Positions 59,100-64,000 of a DNA stretch of 64,000 nucleotides are shown piece by piece. Numbering within the stretch: the first letter of the stretch is position 1; the number at the start of each line of letters is the position of its first letter. The position numbers and the translations under genes were made by a program. The stretch comes from Isoetes taiwanensis (lineage: Eukaryota > Streptophyta > Lycopodiopsida > Isoetales > Isoetaceae): NCBI GenBank assembly GCA_021234155.1, contig JAJEKV010000003.1, forward strand, positions 30,365,166 to 30,429,165, read 5' to 3'. Under the pieces are notes generated by a model that did not search any database, was not told the origin of the DNA, and was given only the letters and a program-made list of their open reading frames with translations.

Positions 59100-59981
59100 C
59101 AACCTCGAGCCATCAGAGGGCAACCCCTCGTGCGCAGCACCTTGTTTAAAGACGGTAGTGCGGTGCATGTGGCACCACACTTTCTAATGTTTATGGATTA
59201 CAACATCTATGGAGGAATAATAGATGGAAACTCGGGTATTCTCATGCCAAAACCTTCTCACAACACTTATCTCTTCAGGGGAAAGTGCATCAAATTTCTT
59301 CTTCCTTGCATGCATTGACCATGGACCAGCATCAAATTCTGCACATATTCGTCTTCTAAATGCCTGGGCTACAGTTTTTTTGGGAATTGAAAGAAGCCTT
59401 GAAATTGCTCTCTAATTAATCCCTTTAACTGTGGAAGCTGCCATTTAGAGGGTGGTCTTCCTTGCGTGGAGTACGTCAGTACTTCTTTGAAATTTTTGTG
59501 CCTGCATGGTTTCTCTCACATTGGAAATCATATCTTTCATCACATGAAATTCCTTGGGATCTGCTATAGTAACATGTGGTAAATGTTTGATCCTTTTTAA
59601 AAAACTGTGTGCTACTCTTCCTTTTGAATCATCATCAGCACATGTGAAAAAAAGAATCCTCTAACTCTTTTGAAAGTTCCTGTTGTCTTCTTTGACTCAG
59701 AGAACGTTCTTTTTCTTCTGTACTAAAGGTGCAATGTTCTCCTTCTCCAATTCTCTAATCCTCTTTCTGGATTCTCGTTTTCTCCTGGATTCTAGCTCGA
59801 AGTAAATTCTTCGTTTAGCAGAATCAATGCTTTCAGGAGTACTTTCCATGAAATTGATATGATCAAGGAATTGCAATTCTAATTTGTCAGAATTGCAATT
59901 GAAATGAACTAGTTTATTCCGGAATTGAAGAATGATAGCACGAACTGATACAAATTTCCGCCATCCAAGAAATCCCGCCAT
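59100..59981 (-). pseudogene. DDE-like transposase, copy C (N-terminal part, element 2)
   Basis: ATG at 59849 opens MESTPESIDSAKRRIYFELE, then ESRRKRESRKRIRELEKENI. This parallels the basic KEN region of copy B. It continues with HVMKDMISNVRETMQAQKFQ, a helix-turn-helix-like AISRLLSIPKKTVAQAFRRR, GPWSMHARKKKFDALSPEE and FWHENTRVS. The catalytic core is absent: sequence changes to host-gene fragments near 59090. The gene points inward from the right inverted repeat, exactly as copy B does in element 1. Confidence 0.65.
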
Positions 59982-60158
59982 CCAGTAGAATCAACTAAGA
60001 AATCAATCTCACGCCCAAGGAATCAATCCATGTCATCGATCCCTTCCTCCTCGGAAGAGGATTGCTATTTCTGGAATAACAACCTCAAAATTCGTTACTC
60101 TAAATTTTGATCGAGGAATAAGCACTTAAAGCACTTAAAGCAAGTGTCCGGACAGTGC

Positions 60159-60187
60159 TTTTGGAGTACCACTATCAAATTTACACC
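60159..60187 (-). repeat. Right terminal inverted repeat of element 2
   Basis: 29 bp pairing with 34857-34885 at 27 of 29 positions. One C follows, then TATT as candidate target duplication. Confidence 0.75.
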
Positions 60188-60192
60188 CTATT

Positions 60193-61479
60193 GGACGTGG
60201 ATTTCATGGCAGAGATAGCCAAGAAAGTGAACCAACCACCTTGAAGAAAAGCGAAACTTTAAATGAATTGTAAAGTGAAGAAGCTAAAAAGGGCTCTAGG
60301 AGGTTATGCAATTATCGATCTTATTATTACGTTTTGTAATTTTCGAAAATTATGATCATGATGTGAACATTGTGGTCACAAATGTTTATGGCGAGAAGTT
60401 AGTACTTGTATTTGCCTTTGTGTTTAGATCGGTTTGTATGTCGATTGCATTTTTGGTATGTTATGAGTTTTTTCCATCTATTTACTTTTGCTATGTTATG
60501 AGATTTCTCCACTTGTTTTTTTTTCCAAATGGGATGATGATCAAGCGATTATTGGGGCAATGGTAGCCCGCGATTATGGTTTGATCGTCATCTCCGTGTT
60601 ACTACTAATTTCTTTGGTTGCTTGGCATGTGTGCAGGGTCTATGAAATGGTAACTAGCTTTACAATTGGTCTAAGGTTCAATTCCCTAGTATTCTTCGGA
60701 TAGATAATGTTAGTTTTAGAATTAATTTCATTATATTGCAGCTTTTAATTGATTGTAATGCGGGGAAGTAGACTCATATAAGTAATCCAAGTAAAAACTT
60801 TAGTACATCTATCTACTAAGGTTATAATAATCCATTGCATACTTTAGATGTATCCAAACAAGTTACAAGGTGCTCCATTCAAGGAGCATTGTATCCATCG
60901 GTATGTGATATCACCAAGCAGGTGGGGCCGGTGCTCCATTTAGGATTCAATGTGATCTATTAAAGGTGTGTGCCAGTACCCCACACAGGTTGGACAATGC
61001 TCCATTCAAGGATCCAAGTGATCCATTTGAGGAATGTATTATCACTATTAAGAATGCAGCATAAGGAGCAGGTATTACCAAGTGGGTGCATAGATCTCAT
61101 GTCATACTCATAATTCATTACAATAACAAATTACTCTATTACTAGACGTTTGAGAAAATGATCTCGAGAACAATGAGCCCTGCGGCTACATCAGATCCCA
61201 TACATTACGGTAATTCTTTACTTTCATAATAGATATTTGTTGTTATCTTAATTCCTTGGTGTTGCTTGTTTGATGAAGCGCTTTCATATATAGAATCTTT
61301 TCTTTGCCTATTCGAACCTTATGAACAAAGTAAATCAAATGCAATTATTTGAGGACAATGAGTGTAATAAAGCTTTGCAACCTTTTTTCCAAGGTAATTT
61401 CTGTTTGGATTCTTTGTCTTTCTTTTGAGTCTTTTCTCATAAATTGAGTTGTCCATATTAGATTTGTTTTAGAAGACTT
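60193..61479. other. Unassigned; imperfect tandem repeat at about 60868-61090
   Basis: GGTGCTCCATTCAAGGA/GGTGCTCCATTTAGGAT/CAATGCTCCATTCAAGGAT recur with a ~65-120-bp spacing. A plus frame at 60488-60703 looks membrane-like (VISVLLLISLVAWHVCR) but has no recognised family. Confidence 0.35.
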
Positions 61480-62192
61480 TGAAGATTATGAAGGGTGGCA
61501 CGGACACCCAATGTCATGAAGAACATGAACAACCTTCTTTTGAAGGTATGTAAGTGTTACAACTTCATTTACTCAATCTTGAAAGTTTCATTGTACATTA
61601 ATTTAAAAAGATATTGCACTTGGTGATCCTTTGAGAAGGTATAGAGTTGAGTTAAGGAGAAAAAAAGAGGTGTCTTCAAAGGGAAAGAGAACATCGGCGG
61701 CGAGATGAAGAAGCATTGCTTTAAGGATATATCTCAGCACATGGAAAAAGAGAAGGTTATCCAAAAAAGTAGCATTGAAGGTGAAAAAGATTCTTTATTG
61801 TGCAAATTCTGGGGATAGAAAAGAGATACTTCAAACTGCTGCAAAGTGGCTTCTTGAACTTGTTATTTCTAGCGACAAGGAAGAAAGCTGCGGTGAAGAA
61901 TATTGTAGATAATCTAAAAAATCTTTTGCAACTCACGAGAATGAGAAGAAAACAGGTATAGGAGGGCAAGAAATGTTGCCATGGTTTATATTGTCAATAG
62001 TGACATTAACAAATCAGCTTTATCTAGAACTCTATGTCTAAACAGAAAGATTGTTACAGCTGCTGTAAGAAGCAGAGTAAGTGCTGAACATGGTGAAGGA
62101 CCATGGTCCATATTCAAGAATAAGGTTAGATGTGACAAACTATCTTATGATGAGAGCAGTATTATTACATTACTTAAAGGTGCACACTGTCG
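61480..62192 (+). pseudogene. DDE-like transposase, copy D (N-terminal fragment)
   Basis: A basic region (RRYRVELRRKKEVSSKGKR, about 61633-61690) is followed by SALSRTLCLNRKIVTAAVRS, GPWSIFKNKVRCDKLSYDES and IITLL at 61981-62190. The order and the GPWS..K..D.LS motif match copies B and C. The fragment stops where the FWxxNTRVS motif should follow. About 270 bp later the chromovirus LTR begins. No inverted repeat of the element 1 or 2 type was found next to it. Confidence 0.55.
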
Positions 62193-62269
62193 GTAATATA
62201 AGTATTTTTACGTATCGTTACCACCGTAACATACCTCACGAGTTTTTAGCGTCTTAAAAAAAAGCGATG

Positions 62270-62395
62270 CGTTAAAGGTGTTGTTACCGTACTTATAAAA
62301 TACGTATCGTACCTGTAAAATACTTACAAGATACTTACAGTACGTATAAAATACCTATAAAATACGTACCATACCTATAAAATACTTACCGTATT
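62270..62395. repeat. Tandem repeat of ~18-20 bp (TACNTATAAAATACNTACC)
   Basis: Six to seven imperfect units between copy D and the LTR. An AT-rich, TATA-like array. Confidence 0.75.
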
Positions 62396-62464
62396 TGTGT
62401 TGAAAACTACCAAAATTTGACACAAAAACAATGCATTTTTATTCGATGCGTCTGCGGTACCTGC

Positions 62465-62989
62465 AGTGCGTGTCATGAACCTATTTTCGAAAACAAAGGA
62501 AAATCGTAGAAAATCGCAAGAAAACGGAAGAAATCGTAAGATCGGCAAAGAATCGATATATGAGCAGGAATCAAGAATACAATAGCGAGAATAGCGGGAA
62601 ACGAGGAGGCGGATGCCTAGAAGGCTCAAGGCTGGCGTTGAACAGGAATGGTTTGACAAGAAGGAGGTGCCTCCTTATATATCTAGACCAACGATCAAGA
62701 TCGCGCCACTCCAATGGATGAGATCGCGCCAAGTGTCGCGCATGCATTTAGGTTCTAGAACATTCTAGCACCTTCTGGAGATAGTCCCACATATGAGAAA
62801 GACGTGAAGGAATGTCTTCAACAAATATTGGTAGCGTGCTTGGCAGGGGGTGTGTGATTTGCAAGCTGGAAGGTTGCGAGTTCAAACTCTGTCTTGTGCA
62901 ACTACCCTTTTGCATCGATTGTGGCGACCATCTTTTGTACATAGGGTATAATGTTAGGTATGATACGAATATCAGGTATGGTCGTCACA
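62465..62989 (-). mobile_element. 3' LTR of Ty3/gypsy chromovirus
   Basis: Matches 1-570. Read on minus, it begins TGTGACGACC at 62989 directly after the purine tract GGGGGGGATGG (62991-63000) that follows the chromodomain, so this is the 3' LTR. A minus-strand TATATAAGG lies near 62677. The far end is set only by loss of similarity near TGTCATGAACC at 62467. Confidence 0.75.
62830..62906 (+). other. tRNA-like sequence in the 3' LTR, antisense
   Basis: Equivalent of 415-488: GGTAG/CTACC ends, TTGCAA..TTGCGA hairpin, and a B-box-like GAGTTCAAACT with one base less good than in the other copy. Confidence 0.35.
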
Positions 62990-63000
62990 CCATCCCCCCC

Positions 63001-64000
63001 ACGATGGCGGCGAGTCCTCGAAGGCTGGGAGAGTACTCGGACTTGGCTTATGCGGGTGCGTCGGTGAAACTCCATAATTTTGTCGGTGCATTAGTCGGAT
63101 TCTCGGCGAGGGCTCGAGGTTGTCACTTGGCGAGTAACCTTCCCAATCGGCAAGTAATACAATCGTCGGCGAAGAAACTTTGGAGTCGAATCTCTCGAAC
63201 CTCGAACTCCTCATGATCATCAATCTCGTTGGTGGTGGAGGTGGAGGTACTCGATCCGAAATGGATTAAGCCATATAGGGTTCTAACAAAGACACATGAA
63301 ACGGGTGAAGCGGATTGATGGCGGAAGCTCCAGGCGGAAGCGGCATCACCAACTTCGTTGCAATGATCCGATAGGGACCTAAAAGCCCCGGTAGTCGAGC
63401 TTGTTACAAAGAGGCGGTGTCGGCAAATCCCGGCACAAGAGCCAAACAAGATCACCAAGCGCAAAATGAGGGCGTCGGCGATCTGCCGACGCATGATGGC
63501 GATAGCGTGCTTGGGCACGAAGAAGATGGTCTTTGAAGATCATTACGAAGCATGCGAACTTCTCGAGAACTGTCCCGATGCTGGGATTGGCCGAGTCATA
63601 TCGGGGAGCAATCAAAGACCGCCCGGGGATGCATGCGAAATTAATAAAGAGCGAGTGCGGCTGTGGAGGCATGGGCGAAATTATTATAAGCAAATTACGC
63701 GGTGGTAGCCAATCAACCCGATCATCCTGGCGATAATTGATGAAACATGTAAATCTTGCTCAAAGGGTTTGATTAGTGCGCTCCACTGTCCATTGGTCTC
63801 ACGGATGATGTTGAAGAAAGCGAGCGTTCCACATGCAAGAGTTGCAATAGATGCTTCAAAAGCGGCAACAAATTGAGGGCAGCGGTCAGCGACAATGTTA
63901 TCACGGTAAGCCATGGGTGGAGTGAACCACCTCTCGAAGCAAGAGAAGCTGTTGTGGCTTCACTAGAGATAGAAGTCTTTGCAAGGAATGAAATGTGCCA
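63001..64000 (-). pseudogene. Ty3/gypsy chromovirus integrase and chromodomain
   Basis: On minus, entering from the right edge: DNIVADRCPQFVAAFEA (the D of the integrase core VSDRGPQF) and NGQWSALIKPFEQDL (QTERVNQTLEQYLR region). After frame changes come QARYRHHASADRRRPHFALG then DLVWLLCRD (the GPY/F module start), LCNKLDYRGF, and a chromodomain with EIDDHEEFEVREI and LLADWEGYSPSDNLEPS. A C-terminal chromodomain defines the chromovirus clade, in which it guides integration to chromatin. Several frameshifts make the copy defective. Gag, protease and RT would lie beyond the window. Confidence 0.85.

Larger units (their letters stand above)
34857..60188. mobile_element. Large DNA transposon, element 2 (~25.3 kb), with nested repeats and host-gene pieces
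   Basis: Bounded by 29-bp inverted repeats (34857-34885 and 60159-60187) with 27 of 29 positions matching. They start GGTGTA and end CCAAAA, the same length as and related to those of element 1 (shared TT-GATA, GTAC, AAAA core). Candidate 4-bp duplications are TATC (34853-34856) and TATT (60189-60192), three of four matching and placed as in element 1. Just inside the left end is a paralogue of the element 1 RING-like gene on plus. Just inside the right end is the N-terminal part of the same transposase on minus. This matching layout supports one element rather than a chance repeat pair. The interior is filled with fold-backs, microsatellites and plant gene fragments. Some of these could be later insertions. 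Confidence 0.65.

Overview
The window looks like nuclear DNA of a land plant with a large, transposon-rich genome. The evidence is plant chromovirus and copia retrotransposon remains plus fragments of plant genes: chlorophyllide a oxygenase, an EIN3-type transcription factor, a receptor-like kinase, a PPR protein, a TraB protein and Mediator subunit 31. An HSPA12-like Hsp70 fits a fern or other seed-free plant, but that is inference and no species can be named. I see no clearly intact host gene. Nearly every recognisable coding stretch is broken by stops or one- or two-base indels, so these are old copies, an indel-prone assembly, or both.

Layout. 1-570 is the LTR of a minus-strand Ty3/gypsy chromovirus. 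A second copy of that LTR at about 62465-62989 is followed by its integrase and chromodomain, which run to the right edge. 571-2971 is a broken DDE-like transposase (copy A). 6540-7254 and 14246-14510 are two halves of one minus-strand copia reverse transcriptase, split by a DNA transposon at 7255-14245 (element 1). Element 1 has 29-bp perfect terminal inverted repeats and a 4-bp target duplication (ATTA). From left to right it carries a coiled-coil/RING-like gene, an AT-hook exon and an FCP1/NIF phosphatase-like gene, all on plus, then a fold-back MITE and, on minus, the transposase (copy B). 14.5-34.8 kb is mostly unassigned repeat-rich DNA: a PPR fragment, several fold-back and tandem repeats, and a small copia-type LTR element at 27.8-30.2 kb.

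34857-60188 is bounded by a second pair of 29-bp inverted repeats (27 of 29 match), related in length and partly in sequence to those of element 1. Just inside the left end is a broken paralogue of the RING-like gene. Just inside the right end, on minus, is the start of the same transposase (copy C). The ~25-kb interior (element 2) holds unrelated plant gene pieces on both strands: HSPA12-like Hsp70, chlorophyllide a oxygenase with a normal spliceable intron, two kinase pieces, TraB, MED31, EIN3 and an unknown exon, plus MITEs and simple repeats. A fourth transposase fragment (copy D) lies at 61.5-62.2 kb.

Main interpretation: the window shows a family of large DNA transposons that pair a little-described DDE-like transposase with a RING-like partner gene at opposite ends in convergent orientation. 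Element 1 also carries a phosphatase-like gene. Element 2 appears to have accumulated many host-gene fragments, like a giant Pack-type element. Inverted repeats, target duplication, motifs and frames are read from the sequence. Family membership rests on remembered motifs, and function and mobility are inference.
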